This document shows positions 22,560 to 34,353 of a DNA stretch of 64,000 nucleotides, piece after piece; within the stretch, counting starts at the first letter, position 1; each line of letters begins with the position of its first letter. The translations under genes and the position numbers were made by a program. This DNA is from Acidomyces sp. 'richmondensis' (Eukaryota > Ascomycota > Dothideomycetes > Mycosphaerellales > Teratosphaeriaceae): the NCBI GenBank assembly GCA_003545705.1, contig QVLQ01000023.1:1-64000 (forward strand), in the 5' to 3' direction. The notes under the pieces were generated by a model. That model had not been told where the DNA came from, ran no database searches, and saw only the letters and a list, made by a program, of their open reading frames with translations.

Positions 22560-23935
22560 TTAGATACCCCGAAGAGTACAAAGAATACGCGTAGCTCTTT
22601 AAGGAAGAGGTTGGCAAAGAAGCCTTACCTAAACACTAACCGTAGGACTACCGAATTAACCTCCAACCCGGAAAGGAACCTACATTCGGACTAATATATA
22701 CGCTATTAGAAAAAGAGCTTCAGGCTCTAAGAGAATGGTTGGATGAAAACCTCGCCAAAGGATTTATACGACGATCAGAATCCCCGGCAGGAGCACCAAT
22801 TCTGTTCGTACCTAAAAAGAATAGGAAACTACGACTCTGCGTCGATTATCGGAAGCTTAATGCTATTACTATCAAGAATCGATACCCCTTCCCAAATATT
22901 AGCGAACTCTAAGATCGATTAGTGCGGGCGCAGTGGTTTACAAGCATCGATCTACGATCAGCATATAACTTAATCCGAATAGCCGAAGGAGACGAATGGA
23001 AAACCGCATTTCGAACTCGATACGGACACTTCGAAACGCTCGTAATGCCTTTTGGACTCACTAACGCACCAGCAACCTGCCAAGAACTAGTAAACGACAC
23101 CCTTAGGGAATTCCTCGACAAGACAGTTATCGCATACCTTGACGACATCCTAGTCTACACTATAGGAACCTTACAACAATATATACAAGATGTTACTAAC
23201 GTATTCGATAAACTAAAATAACGAAACCTACAGGTAGTACCGGAAAAGTGCGAATTCTATAAGAAAGAGGTCAAGTTCTTAGGATTTATTATAGGAACCA
23301 ACGGCATTAAGATCGATCCAGACAAAACAAGAGCAGTATAAGAGTAGCCAATACCTAAAACGGTTAAGGAAGTACAAGCCTTTTTAGGATTAGCAAACTA
23401 CAACCGCAAGTTTATAAAAAACTACTTAAAGATCGCGGAGCCGCTTATACGCCTTACTAAGAAAGAAACGGCATTTCAGTAGGAAGAACCCTAACAATAA
23501 GCTTTCGAAGAACTTAAGCGAGCCTTATACAACGCGCTAATACTTAAGATGTTCGACACTACTAAGCTAGTGCAAATAGAAACTGACGCCTCGGACCTCG
23601 CGATCGGCGCATACCTTACACAGGAACACGAAGGAAAGAGACACCCTATCGCTTACTATTCCAAGAAAATGACGCTAGCGGAACAGAATTATAATATCTA
23701 TAATAAAGAGTTACTTGCTATCGTTGCAGCTCTCAAACACTGGAGAGTATACGCAGAAGGAGCACCCGCACTAACCATTTTCACGGACTATAAAAACCTC
23801 TTATACTTTACGACTACTAAGGTCCTCGGACGAAGACAAGTACGATAGTCGGAAGAACTAGGACAATATAAGTTCGAAATCCGATATATACCCGGACGCG
23901 ACAACAGGAGAGCCGATGCTCTTAGTAGACGAAGT
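22560..23935 (+). pseudogene. Ty3 B1 reverse transcriptase and RNase H
   Basis: Reverse transcriptase with ILFVPKKNRKLRLCVDYR (about 22800), FTSIDLRSAYNLIRI, VMPFGLTNAPATCQ and the catalytic YLDDILVY near 23134-23160, followed by RNase H with IETDASDLAIGAYL near 23575 and the DALSRR end near 23925. Stops (TAA/TAG) separate open pieces 22922-23221 and 23549-23848. Order and motifs are those of Ty3/gypsy pol. Confidence 0.88.
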
Positions 23936-24199
23936 GACTATATAGAGGACAAAGAACAGATACGACACAATATCCTCAAAATCAACAAGGACGGCAGCCT
24001 AAGCGTAAATATAAAAGAATTCAACTACGTCCTCATAATCCTACAAGACACAAACGAGGAGTTTCCAGTCTATAAAGGGAAATTTCATATTAAACCTCAA
24101 AACGAACAAGAGTGTATTAAACAATACTATAACGACAAATTAAGAGGATACCTAAGAATAAACAAAATAGTAGAACTTATATAACGGAACTTCACCTTC

Positions 24200-25370
24200 C
24201 TACTAATACGCTAAAAAGTTGCCCGATATATTAAAAAATGTCTACCTTATTAACAGAATAAAGCAGCTAGACATACCAAATATAGACACATTCAGCTAAA
24301 TACTCTACTAGCTCAGCTATAGGACGAGGTAACGATGGACTTCATTGTCAAACTCCCGCTATTAAGCGATCACGTTACTAGAGAAGTCTATAACTCAATC
24401 CTTATTATCGTAGACCGACTTATAAAATACACCTATTTCATTCCGTATAAGGAAGCGTATACTGCCGAACAACTTGCTTAGATAATAATCGACCGACTTA
24501 TACGATATTATAGAATACCCTCTTCGTTTGTTATAGATAGAGATAAACTTTTCACTTCAAACTACTAGAAAACTCTTATAGGATCAATCGGTATTCGACA
24601 TAAGCTGTTAACCTCGTTCTACCTACAGACAGACGGTCAAACAGAACGAATGAATTAGACGCTTAAAGCGTACCTACGACACTACGTTAGCTATACATAA
24701 GATAATTGGGTTTCCTTACTACTAATAGCTCAACTTGCACTTAACAATATAAAGAGCGAATCTATACAATATATACTATTCTTTTCTAACTATAGGAAAC
24801 ACCCGAATCTCTTTACAAAACCGTATAATTACCTAAATGTGCAAAGAGCTCTCGTCGCTTTAGAGGAAATGCGAAGTCTCTATAACGAACTCTGTACATA
24901 TATTTAGAAGACCTAATAAAGAATGATTACGAACGACCGATCAAAATAGGTACCTTAGCTAAAAAAGGGGGATAAAGTATACTTACTTACTAAAAACCTA
25001 AGGACAAAAAGAAATTCGAAGAAACTGGATTATATTAAAGTCGGACCATTTTTGATCGAAGAACAAAGGGGACTAGTAAATTACCGGCTAGCACTCCTAA
25101 AAGACGCAAAAATCCACCCTGTATTCCACGTCTCATTATTGGAACTAGCGGATCCGGAAACACCGTGCCAAGAGACCTTCTATTATAAGGAAGAAGAGGA
25201 AAACGAGTTCGAGGTTGAAGAGATCCTAGAACAGAGTGGTTAGAACTATCTTGTTAAATAGAAAGGATATCCAGATTCGGAAAATACGTAGGAACTACGT
25301 ACAAATCTCACGAACTGCTGGCTACTTCTAAAGAAGTTCCACCAAGATCAAAAGACTAATCGACCCCGTC
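24200..25370 (+). pseudogene. Ty3 B1 integrase and chromodomain
   Basis: Integrase remnant with FIVKLPLL and DRLIKYTYF (about 24340-24440), a degraded second Asp region, and TDGQTERMN carrying the catalytic Glu near 24630-24655. The C-terminal fold follows (YRLALLKDAKIHPVFHVSLL, about 25082-25140) and then a chromodomain (FEVEEILEQSG through KGYPDSENT, about 25208-25300). Heavily stopped. A chromodomain marks chromoviruses and is thought to target integration to modified histones. Confidence 0.82.
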
Positions 25371-25439
25371 GAGATCAGCCTACTGAGAGGGACTTATCAT
25401 TAGGCGATCGTCGAAGGGCTAAGGGGAAAAAGTAGGGAG

Positions 25440-25915
25440 CTCAACCACCACCGGCTCAGAAGAGGAAGCAAGCAGCGATCTTTCCTGCTCTTCAGCCTCC
25501 TCGATAGAAGCTAGCTCCTTATCAAAAGCGGCGCCTTCTTGTCTCTCGGAAAAGCGGAGTTGTTTCCGGAGCCGACGTATCCGAGCCTACTACGTGCGAA
25601 TCCTCGTAAGTAACGCCTCCTGCTCCTCGACCAACTTCTCTTCCTCATCCTCTGCGCGCTCTAACTGCTCTTTTAGCCGTAACCGTATCGAACGGAGCTT
25701 ATTAAACTCAGTACGAGTAACTACTAAGTCGCATTTTCGTACGCGGCGAATACACTCCGCGCATCGACTAGAGCGAAGATCCACCTTACAATCGAGCTAG
25801 TAAGATTTGCAATAGGCATACGGGGTTAGCATTGCGATTCCGTTACGCTTAATACACTAAGCAAGATGCTTTCGACGAACCGATGATGACCGATAGTGAC
25901 GGAGAGGCATTACGA
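25440..25915 (-). pseudogene. Antisense ORF of family B: cysteine cluster plus coiled coil
   Basis: On the strand opposite to pol, between chromodomain and 3' LTR, a frame begins with ATG near 25912 and continues to about 25440. It encodes a cysteine-rich start (CKVDLRSSRCAECIRRVRKC, about 25786-25727) and a long charged coiled coil (RLRLKEQLERAEDEEEKLVE), then an acidic tail. Only TAG codons interrupt it, at Trp/Gln-like places; 25784-25590 is open. The same frame recurs in B3 (about 62820-63290). Function unknown. Confidence 0.6.
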
Positions 25916-25992
25916 AAGAAAGGTGATCCCAGAAAAGGTGTTACTACGACGCTATATTAGCCCGAGACGGCGCTAACTAAAAGGGGGGATAG

Positions 25993-26337
25993 TGTTACGG
26001 GTTGTGACAAATAAGGAAGGTTTACCGAAGCCCCGCCTTATAAGTAAAGCTGGAAAGAGCTGGACCAATCAGGAAGCGAGCACCGTAATCACTATAATCG
26101 CCGGATCACCCGCGAAGTGATCACAGTGATCAGGGTGATCATACGAATTACGAACAGTATATAGGAATCGAAGACAGAAGCCTTAAGCTTCGACTTCGTA
26201 TTCAACTCAATTGTTAATCTCATTGGTTGGAATCACAACTTCTGCTTTCACTTCGCTGCCTTGACACTCCTCTTCAAACGAGTACCAACCACGTGACTCC
26301 AGGTCATCTGATCATCACGTGACCAACAGTCATAACA
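25993..26337 (+). repeat. 3' LTR of B1
   Basis: 345 bp, the partner of 19659-20003. The differences from the 5' LTR are C/T or G/A transitions only (for example CTCATG versus TTATAA), as expected of RIP acting after insertion. Confidence 0.93.
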
Positions 26338-26342
26338 CGGGT

Positions 26343-26900
26343 GTGTCCTTCCATCTTGGCTAGCGCATCGATCACCGGTCGGTGTCTACGCTCGACTATA
26401 CTATTCGCTTGTGGATAATACGCAGATATACGGACGTTCCGAATGCTATATGTTTCGGTGAGGATCTCTGTCTAGAGCCGGTTCTCGGGGCCTCCGTCAT
26501 TAACTAGGAGTTAGTACACGCTATGCCGGCAGATGACGTCCTTATAGAGGAATCGGGCCACCAGCCTGGACTCAGTGGACCGGAGCGGCCGGCCTTCCAC
26601 CTAGCCCGAGACATCCTCCCGTACTAGCACTAAGTAACTGTAACCTTCTGCAGGCGGTATATATACTACGTCCACCGCCTATTTGTCTCCAATCGTCGAC
26701 ATCTACGTAGGATGTAGGGCTTCTTCCTGCCGGCGATACGCACGCATCTAGCACGGCTGACATGTCTTAACGTAGTTCACTACATCGGTGTATATCCCTT
26801 CCTAGAAATACCTGTCGGCCACCTTGCGATATATTCCTTCGCGGCTACGGTGTCCGCTTTCATTATGAAGGCGCGCTATAATCTCTTTACGGCTCTAGAT
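26343..26900 (-). pseudogene. Element C integrase core
   Basis: Minus-strand reading gives the end of the zinc-binding domain (CQPC), the core start (INKWAVDVVYIP-like with catalytic Asp), VNDGGPEN with the second Asp, and YYPQANSIVERRH with the catalytic Glu, up to the B1 insertion at 26342. TAG codons break it at Trp positions. The DDE residues all remain visible. Confidence 0.75.
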
Positions 26901-27249
26901 GTTATCTACGATTCTTACTAGCGGTGTATCCTTAGACTGTTTTCAAAACAACTACCTACCCCGTACTATATGCCGTATAGCAAGGCGCTTGAAGTTTCGG
27001 AATTCTGCGCGTATTATTTCAACCGGTCTTCGCATAGTTAGTAGCTACCGGGCGATTTGTTGCGATCGCTCGCTATATATACTATCGAGCGGAGACCCGT
27101 CGTCGGTCGCACCGGCTCCTTCGGCGGCCTCGATATTAGAGATAGGTTGTATAGTTATAGGGCGCATATATAGGTGAACGGCGTCTAGCTAACTATCAAC
27201 CTAGTCGTCTAAGTCGCCGTCCTCATCTAGGACGGGCCTATTAGGTTTT

Positions 27250-28620
27250 CTTAAGAGTGCGTCCGCTACGACGTTCTTTCTGCCCGGGACATAGCGAACG
27301 TCAAAATCAAACATCTATATCTATACTAACTACCGCGTAACTATCGCATTAGGGAGGTTAGTAGCCGTGCGGTTAAGCTGCGCTACTAGCGTATTGGCGT
27401 CGGTTTCTACAACAAACCTTACTCTATAAAGGTATGGCCTTAGCTTCTTCAGCGCCTAGAGCAGGGCGCGGCACTCTAGCTTAACTGCGTCGTACTTCCG
27501 CTTAGCACCTGTCTACAATCCACTATCGTACCTTATAGGGTGTCTTATTCCGTCCTTACTAACCTACGTTAATACTACTCCGAAGCTAGTACTACTAGCG
27601 TTAACTATAACAATGATCTCTCCGGCTCCTTCACTGTAGTCTAGCGGTCTAAGTGCAGGCGCCGTAGTTAGCGCTACCTTAAGGCTGTCTATCGCCTATT
27701 ACTGCTCGGTCGACTATACAAATTCAGTATCCTTCCGCAGGAGTCGGAAGATAGGTTTAGCAATATAGGCAAAGTTAAAGATAAACATTCGGTAATAGGT
27801 GCAGACTCCGAGGAAATCCCTCGCTTCCTTCGCATTACGACAGTCCGCCTAGTTGAGTATAGCGGCTACCTTCGACTGAGACGGCTACCTTCCCTCCGGG
27901 CCGCATTCATATCCAACTACTTCTAACCGCTAAGATAGGAAGTAGGACTTGCCTCCGGCTATCGTACATCCGGAGCGTTCAATATCGGCTAGTACTCTAT
28001 CTAGCCGGACTAGGTGATTAAGTACCGCTCGTCTAACTCCAGGAAGGGCTATCTCTGCTATCGACTAGCCTCGGGCGCTTTTCACCACTACGTTATCCAC
28101 GTACGGAGATGCCTTTTCGGGGAGGTAATCCTTCAAGATTCGGAGTATTACCCTAATAAACTATACGGGCGAATTTGTAGCTCCTTATAACAATGTCGTC
28201 TGCCGGAGAAGGCCGAGCGGCGTCTGCACGGCCGTTATATCCCGGCATTCCTCGTAAAGAGTAATGTTGTCGTATCTAGAGAAGATGTCTACGAGCGATA
28301 CGAGTAGACGCCCGGCTACATCTTCTGCGAATTTATCAATATAGGGCGGAATCAACGCATCTCGGATTATAACCCTGTTTATATAGACCGCGGAATTGAT
28401 AAACCGGTGTTTACTATTCTTCTTTTTCACTAAAAACTAGGGATTTCGGTAAGGGCTATAATAAGGCTCGAGGATTCCGGCATCGATTCTCTCCTGCAGC
28501 ATTTCTACTAATTCCTGTCTAAGTATACGGGGAACCGGATACGTCGGGACTTGCTACGCCTAGTGTTCGATCGTCCGTATCCTCATAGGCGGCTACACTT
28601 CCGCGCTGCACCGTCCTATC
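27250..28620 (-). pseudogene. Element C reverse transcriptase and RNase H
   Basis: Reading leftward from 28620: WFLVKKKNSKHRFINSA, LLVSLVDIFSRYDNI (the first catalytic Asp region), a PLGLLRQTT segment in place of the usual PFGLTNAP, and YVDNVVVKS near 28100 where YxDD has become Y-V-D-N. RNase H remnants follow to about 27250. The D-to-N change would abolish polymerase activity. 28430-28185 is the longest open part. Confidence 0.72.
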
Positions 28621-29069
28621 TCTGAAAAATCCTAAGACAGTGCGGGTTCCCGCGTAACAAGCATTGCCTCGAACATCTACCTCTCTAGGGCGCTAAGCGT
28701 GATGCCTACTAGAACGTCTTTCAGGCGCGCCGGAGTGAGGCGATAGCCGGCGGCCTCCGAAGTGTTTCTCGGCTCGAATAAGTAGTTGTAAGGTCCCAGT
28801 ACCTATGTCGGCATAGCAAGTTTTTGACGCTGTATAGCACGTTCCTTCTAGTCGGGACGACCTCCTAGAGTCGAACCATCAGATATATACCAGTCTACCG
28901 GGCGGACCTTATCCGCTTTCCGTTTGTAAATAGTATAGACCCTGCTATAGTAATATAGGTCCGACAGTTCGCTGTCCCGCGACAAAACACCGTGCTTCGA
29001 CGACGTATCCGGGCAGAATATCCAAGGGTGTCGAACGGACGGGATAGCGGCCTCAGTAGGAGTCAACCC

Positions 29070-29095
29070 GATATCTACGGCGCGCTGTAGATATC
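29070..29095. repeat. Third copy of the 26-bp palindrome
   Basis: Arms GATATCTAC and GTAGATATC around a GC-rich centre, followed by GGCCGGGTGCTCCCGTC. It corresponds to the two palindromes at 18748-18851 in the same old element. Confidence 0.8.
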
Positions 29096-29386
29096 GGCCG
29101 GGTGCTCCCGTCTACCGTTGCGGGCCCGAATTACTCGCACCGCTACTAGCCGGACATTCAACTAGGTTTACAGCGAACTCAGTGCCGGTAACTAGTTCGC
29201 CTAGTCTTTTCCCGGATACTCTATAGCACCTTCTTAACGGCTTAGACGGTCAATACCTAGCGACGCTCCGAACGTAACCGTACGTTCGCCGTCTTCGCTA
29301 GTAATAGTGCATATTACCTTCCCGGAAGGCGTACGCTGTATCGCTCGTAATGCACGATATACAAAAGTCTCCCCGAGGATGTACGG

Positions 29387-30389
29387 CTATATAAGCTTAT
29401 CAACAATAAGGAGAGGCGTCTGAATAGTAACATCGCCAATCTTAACCGGAGCTCCTATATATATGCCGAGGAATTTCACCGCCTCCCCGTTGGCTACAAA
29501 CATACGGCCTTTTGCCAACGCCGGTAGTAAGCTCGACATCGGGAGGGATGCGGCAAGCGCTTCGCTGATCCGGATCACATTAATGTCAGCGCCAGAGTCG
29601 AGAAGGCACCGCATAGATGTGCCTGCCGGCCTAACCTCTGCCACTACCGAGGGCGAATCGTTGCGGTATAAAATATCGGACCCTATAATAGTGTCTACCT
29701 CGCGCGCGGTAAGTGTGACGGCGGTCACCTGTGGGCCGTCTCGCGCTCTCGCCTCCGCAGCCTTCTCGGACTTCCGCTGCTTAAGCAGGGCTCTCTTCAC
29801 TTCCGCTCGTTCATCTAGTCTGGCGCGTATAGGATCTGCAAGCTCTTCTGGAAGGGGCTTGAATAGGAGCTTACTGACCCCCGGCATTTTCGTACAATAG
29901 TTACTAACGGTCACCGGGGCTAGCAAAGCTATGATCCGCTGCACAATATCTTGGTCCGGGGTCTTATGATCTTGCAGGTAATCCGTGATCTTCACGGCGC
30001 GCTGTCTTTTCTTTCTACTCTCGTCTGCCGGCACGCGGTCGAGGCCAGTTACCCCCGCCAGGTGCCGTAGGCGCCGGCAACACATCTGCCTGATCAGGCG
30101 TTCCTAGGCTTATCTGAGGGTCGTCCGGCGCGGGATTTCCGTCCGCGGGAATGAAGTAACCCGGTCTGCTGGTCTTAACTCGTAGTAGGCGGAGCTGTCG
30201 CTTGTATACGCGCGCATCTTTGTCTTTTACCGGAGGTGCCACCCTGTCTCTTGCAGCCCCTGCTACAAAGTACCGATCATATTCCTTATCGGCGGACAAA
30301 TCTTCAGGCTTATCTTCAAACTGGATACTGATGGTGCCTACGTTAGAACGCATTTGCCGTTCTCGAAGCATACGCCGGATCGTTTCCAA
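29387..30389 (-). pseudogene. Element C gag-pol linker and aspartic protease
   Basis: Two overlapping open pieces (30389-30015 and 30085-29387). The second encodes a basic/charged linker and then the protease: CLLDSGADINVI with catalytic Asp near 29590, and FLGIYIGAPVKIG with the flap-side strand near 29440. The frame change between the pieces suggests either a programmed frameshift or a mutation; a mutation is more likely in such a decayed element. Confidence 0.7.
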
Positions 30390-30443
30390 TCTTCTAGAGC
30401 GCGGCAGTCCTACGAGCTCACTGCCGGGCTTGTCTGGACTACC

Positions 30444-31950
30444 CTAGCAGAGTCGATTGGCTAGCCCCCAATGCAGGACCCCATCATCCATCAACTGGTT
30501 CAAGCTCGGGCATGCCCGTACTCCATGGCCATTCTCTCCGCATATATAACATTCCATCAACGCAGGTCCCTGTCGCGACAGTTGTTGCGCCGGTAACTGC
30601 CGGGGTCGGGTTGCTATAACGGGGCGCGGCTGGATCCGGCCCGGCTGCTGGTACGGAAGCACGAGCTATAATCATTGCAAAAGCCATCCCGCTAATCCCA
30701 GCCGCCTAGACTACGGGCCCTAACTGAATCGCGTTCAGACGCAATGCCTTGAAGTGCTCTACTAGCTTGTCGACGGCGTCGGTCTCTTATAGGCTAGCGC
30801 CATTAGTCGCCCCCTTTCGCGGCTGGTTGCTCGGGCGCCGAACATTGTCGACTAGCTGCTCATATATAACTTCTGAAACCTTTTCCGGGATATAAAGCTA
30901 GTCGAGAACACTGATTCTAGAAAGTGGCGAGTTGAGCAGTTCGAGAGAGCGAGCTTCTCGGGCCAGGCGTTCCGTATACTATACCGCTTCGAGATACTGC
31001 TCTGCCTTAGGGCACAAAGGACTGATGCCTAACTTACTTACAACTCGACGCTGCACATTATAGGGCAAACTACGGAAGTATTAGCGGACAACTTGCGCCC
31101 CGTCGATAGGCGTTCCTACGTCTTATGCCTTTCGCACAATCCTATCAAACGCCCGGGAGTACTGAATAGTGTCTACCTAGCCTCTCCGGAGTACCTCCTC
31201 GACGTACTGCGTAAGAGCCTCGATCGTGCCTAAATACTATTCTTTATCAAACTGCGAGAATCGCTCTTTCATTGCCTCCGCCAACGCTTAGAGGGTCGGG
31301 TGCTCCTCTTATAATAAACGGACTTAGGCTGCAACCCCCTCGTCGCAGTAATCTTCTATCAGTATTACTATACGATCATCCGGGTATCTATATCGAAGCG
31401 ATATCCGTTTGTAGTTATATAGGAAGGATATAACATTGTTACCGGTGAAATGCGGGGCCTCCGGACTTCGTAGGAAGGGAAGCGGCATCATCACTATAGG
31501 TATAGTATTTATCGCAAAGACTAGCAGGTTACGATCTAATATCGCTATTGTCGATTCGTCTTTAGTAGCAGGTGTAGGTAGCTAATCGGTACTCGACGCG
31601 TGCTAGTATAGGGCGTTGTCTACGTAGTTGCTAGAGCAGCTATAGCGCAACTAAGGATAGTAATATAACCGGAAAGACTACCGTCTACGAATTTGTCGGC
31701 GTAAATATCTCTGCAACGGATGGCGTCTAGCTCGACGCCGCTGAGGTGAAGGCCGGCGAATTGAATGCTGCTGATATACATAATATACTCTGCTAAAACG
31801 CTCAGTTATAAGCTTAAGTATACTAGCCGCTATACTAGTGTATGTATTCTATTTCCGCTATCTAACCGATAATACGAACGCTGCTATAAGGATGAATACG
31901 ATACCCTGCTGCAGTACTGTATATATTGCGGCCGTAACCTAGATTATAAT
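30444..31950 (-). pseudogene. Element C gag with CCHC zinc knuckle
   Basis: Capsid-like gag remnant with phrases such as MKERFSQFDKE, RAFDRIVRKA and YFRSLPYNVQRRVV (about 31300-31050), ending in a zinc knuckle CYICGENGHGVRAC near 30550-30510 that fits CX2CX4HX4C. The N-terminal half has many stops; the last 72 codons (30662-30444) are open. Confidence 0.65.
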
Positions 31951-32251
31951 TACTATATTAGCCGCTAGGCTCAATCTCGGGGCCTTATAGTATTGATAGC
32001 CTGCTTCGACACTATAATCTCGGCTTAATATCTGCTGATTGAAATAACGTTGGCGTCGCCCTAGCGTCTGCTTAAGTGCAAACCTGCGAGCCTACGCCCG
32101 TCGTAGGTAAGGTATTATGTTGCCCCGTCTCTCTCCGTCGCTCGGGGGACGTGCGTCAGGGGGGTGGTGCTCGCTGGTGGAGGGCAGTCTACCGCGCCCT
32201 CTGAATCCCCAGCAGCTATCGTCTAGGTCCACAGAAGCTGCACTAGAAATA

Positions 32252-32411
32252 TGTCGTAGAGTCGGACAGCCTAAGTGTCCTTCGTCCCGGCGAGAGCGCT
32301 CCTAAAAGGAGAGGAGAGAGTAACGGCAACCAGGATCGCGATGAGGACTGATGGGCCTAGCAGGTTCGCATGGTGTAGAAGGGAAATGGGGCCGTGGTTG
32401 CCCTCTGCCTA

Positions 32412-32443
<32 letters not shown>

Positions 32444-32657
32444 ATGATCTTTCCGTCTTGTGTACCAGTCTGCTTTCATGTCTGTCTCCTACTTGTCTGT
32501 ATGTGTATGTGTATCTCAGTACACATATGTGTCTACCCTTGTCTCTCCCCCCATCTCGAGTCATGTTAGATTATACATTCTGCGACCCCTGTCAGGCATC
32601 ATCTCCACCTGACACCAGGGCATGCGCCCGCCCTGCGTTGGGCCAAACCCCACTACA
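32252..32657. repeat. LTR-like dispersed repeat, subfamily 1, second copy
   Basis: Near-identical to 10102-10494, including the TGTCGTAGAGTCGG start, a (CTGT)n tract (about 32413-32443) and the CCCCACTACA end. A 9-bp direct repeat CACTAGAAA lies on both sides (32241-32249 and 32656-32664) but overlaps the repeat end, so I do not treat it as a proven target duplication. Confidence 0.7.
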
Positions 32658-33285
32658 CTAGAAAGCGACTGGCCTCTAGCCCTTGAGCCCGATTCAAGTC
32701 CTTAATAAGATAAGGCAGTTACCGCAAACACTACCTCCTCCGCTCTAAGAACAGGTCTCGTACCTACTTGATCTATCACTTTTAGTAAGCTCACTACCAG
32801 ATAGTATAGAGCTACGTGAGGCTAATGCTCTCTTGCACTCTGAGCTAGATAAAGAGCAACCGCTTCTTTTACCTACTAAGCGCTATACGAAGCGGATAAC
32901 CTATACACTTAAAATAGTACAAAGTGAGGTTACTTTACTTCGGAAGCGGCTTACTAATACTGAATCTCTTCTACAGGCTCGTAAGCAGCATAAAAAAGGG
33001 AAGAGGATAGCCTTAAAAGGTAAATTTGTGTTTAGTACTTAAGAAGTACTCGATATTGCGAAGCAGGCTAAGCTTGAAGTAGCTTAGAAGAAGCCGAAGA
33101 AGAAGGTGAAAGAGGGAGCTAAGGCTATAATAATTGATAATAATAAAGAAGAGGATATTGAAATTGTATTTAGCGATTCTGATAGCGACTGCATCATTGT
33201 AGCAGCTACAAGGTCGTCTTGAAGTAGATGAGAGGGAATTTCGTGGCTCGCTTGGTGGGGTGGCTCGTTTGACCGTCGATTACGT
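32658..33285 (+). mobile_element. DDE transposon family 2, C-terminal fragment with terminal repeat
   Basis: Plus-strand 3' part of a pogo/Fot-like transposase gene. It reads WKATGL-like residues near the left edge, then a lysine-rich C-terminal tail (open part 32833-33042) and an acidic end. The terminal repeat, ...GGCTCGTTTGACCGTCGATTACGT, ends at 33285 and is followed by TA. The same end is found at 61158 (reversed) and 43385. Several TAG/TAA stops; inactive. Confidence 0.75.
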
Positions 33286-33480
33286 TATATATAAAATTAT
33301 GAACGAGTGTAGCTACTTTCTTCCTCTACCGACTATTTAGAGCGAAGAAGATTACTGTTATTATTAGGAAGGCTACAATACTCGGTAGTATTATTATATA
33401 TACTATACTAGCGCTCTATATTACGAATAAAGTACTAATAACTACTTCCAACTTCGAGGTATAATTATAGCGTTGGCTAG
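33286..33480. other. AT-rich remnant between two repeats
   Basis: Flanked by the end of DDE family 2 and the LTR-like repeat at 33481. By position it may be part of the decayed DDE family 3 element that resumes at 33881, but I could not match its translation to a transposase. Confidence 0.35.
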
Positions 33481-33880
33481 TGTCATGGAGTAGGACGTCC
33501 TGAGTGTCCGTTGTCCTGGAAGGGAGCGTATCACACGTAGGTCGAGTAGGCAACCAGCTCAGTAGATTAGTGAACGTCGCATTAGCATATGATACAAGGC
33601 CGGCCTGTCTGGCTGTCTGGCTGTCTAGGTGTACGTTTGTGTGTGTAGGCTCTTCTGGGTCATGCATGCAGGTCTGAAAGGTGAATAATGATACGTGTGT
33701 GTATCTACATGTACAAGAATACAATGTCTGTCTGTCTGTCTGTGTGTCTGTCTGTCTGTGTTCGCTGTGTAACTGTGTGTGTGTGTGTGTGTGGGAAAGC
33801 TCAGCTACCGTGGCAGGTGTGCCACCACCGCTTCCGCCTGCCGCCACAACCCAACCTGCCTGCGGTCAATCCCCACGACA
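33481..33880. repeat. LTR-like dispersed repeat, subfamily 2
   Basis: Begins TGTCATGGAGTAGGAC and ends CCCCACGACA; 400 bp with (CTGT)n and (GT)n tracts near 33725-33794. The consensus ends TGTCGTGG and CCACGACA are exact inverted repeats, as in LTRs. A second copy, cut short, is at 62093-62366. It shares only its first about 35 bp and its ends with subfamily 1. Confidence 0.7.
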
Positions 33881-34009
33881 ATAGTAGTAGCAAAGCGACA
33901 CCGGCTATACTAATATACTATATTGCAGTAATCTACTCTTGCCTACCCTTTATAACCTTCTAACTCGATCGCTCGCGAACATTAATAAGTCCTCGTAAAG
34001 ACTGGCTAG
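33881..34009 (-). pseudogene. DDE family 3 transposase, fragment left of B2
   Basis: The minus-strand reading gives SQSLRGLINVRE and KVIKGRQE-like phrases that align with SQSSRALINVRENSSWKVIQGRQEWI of the DDE family 1 transposase at 37.4-38.5 kb. The B2 target duplication GCTAG joins it to the N-terminal part at 42153. Decayed. Confidence 0.65.
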
Positions 34010-34353
34010 TGTTACGGGTCATGACAAACAAGGAAGGTTTACCGAAGCTCCGTCCTACGAGCAGGAGCTGGAAAGTTGGACCAATCAGGAAGTGAGCACT
34101 ATAAGCACCCTTGGAGTGATCACAATGATCGTAGTGATCACAGTAATTAGGGTGATTATACGAATTATGAGCAGTATATAGGACTTAAAGGCAAAGCCTT
34201 AAGCTTCGACTTCGTATTCAACTCAATTGTTAATCTTATTAGTTAGAATAACAACTTCTGCTTCAACTTCGCTGCCTTAACACTCCTCTTCAAACGAGTA
34301 CCAACTACGTAACTCCAGGTTATCTGATCATTACGTAACTAACAGTCATAACA
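34010..34353 (+). repeat. 5' LTR of B2
   Basis: 344 bp, with the TGATCA-type repeats partly eroded to TAATTA/TGATTA by RIP and the TATATA box retained. Confidence 0.9.

Larger units (their letters stand above)
19659..26337 (+). mobile_element. Ty3/gypsy family B, copy B1 (complete, moderately RIP-mutated)
   Basis: A 6,679-bp LTR retrotransposon with 345-bp LTRs (19659-20003 and 25993-26337) and target duplication CGGGT (19654-19658, 26338-26342). Order: gag, acidic region, protease, reverse transcriptase, RNase H, integrase, chromodomain, which is the Ty3/chromovirus layout. A polypurine tract AAAAGGGGGGATAG precedes the 3' LTR. The two LTRs differ at seven places that I can find, all transitions. 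It is inserted in the integrase region of element C. Confidence 0.95.
26343..32240 (-). mobile_element. Element C (Ty3/gypsy), main piece: gag to integrase core
   Basis: Minus-strand retroelement with gag (about 31950-30444), protease, reverse transcriptase, RNase H and integrase core running from right to left; it continues after B1 at 19653. It is heavily interrupted by TAG/TAA and is older than B1. No LTR pair was found: sequence near 31700-32240 shows no obvious match to 18607-18730, and LTRs may be lost or too diverged to see by eye. Confidence 0.75.

Noticed and set aside
29463..29900. 145-codon plus-strand frame
   Set aside because: Shadow of the element C protease region on the minus strand.
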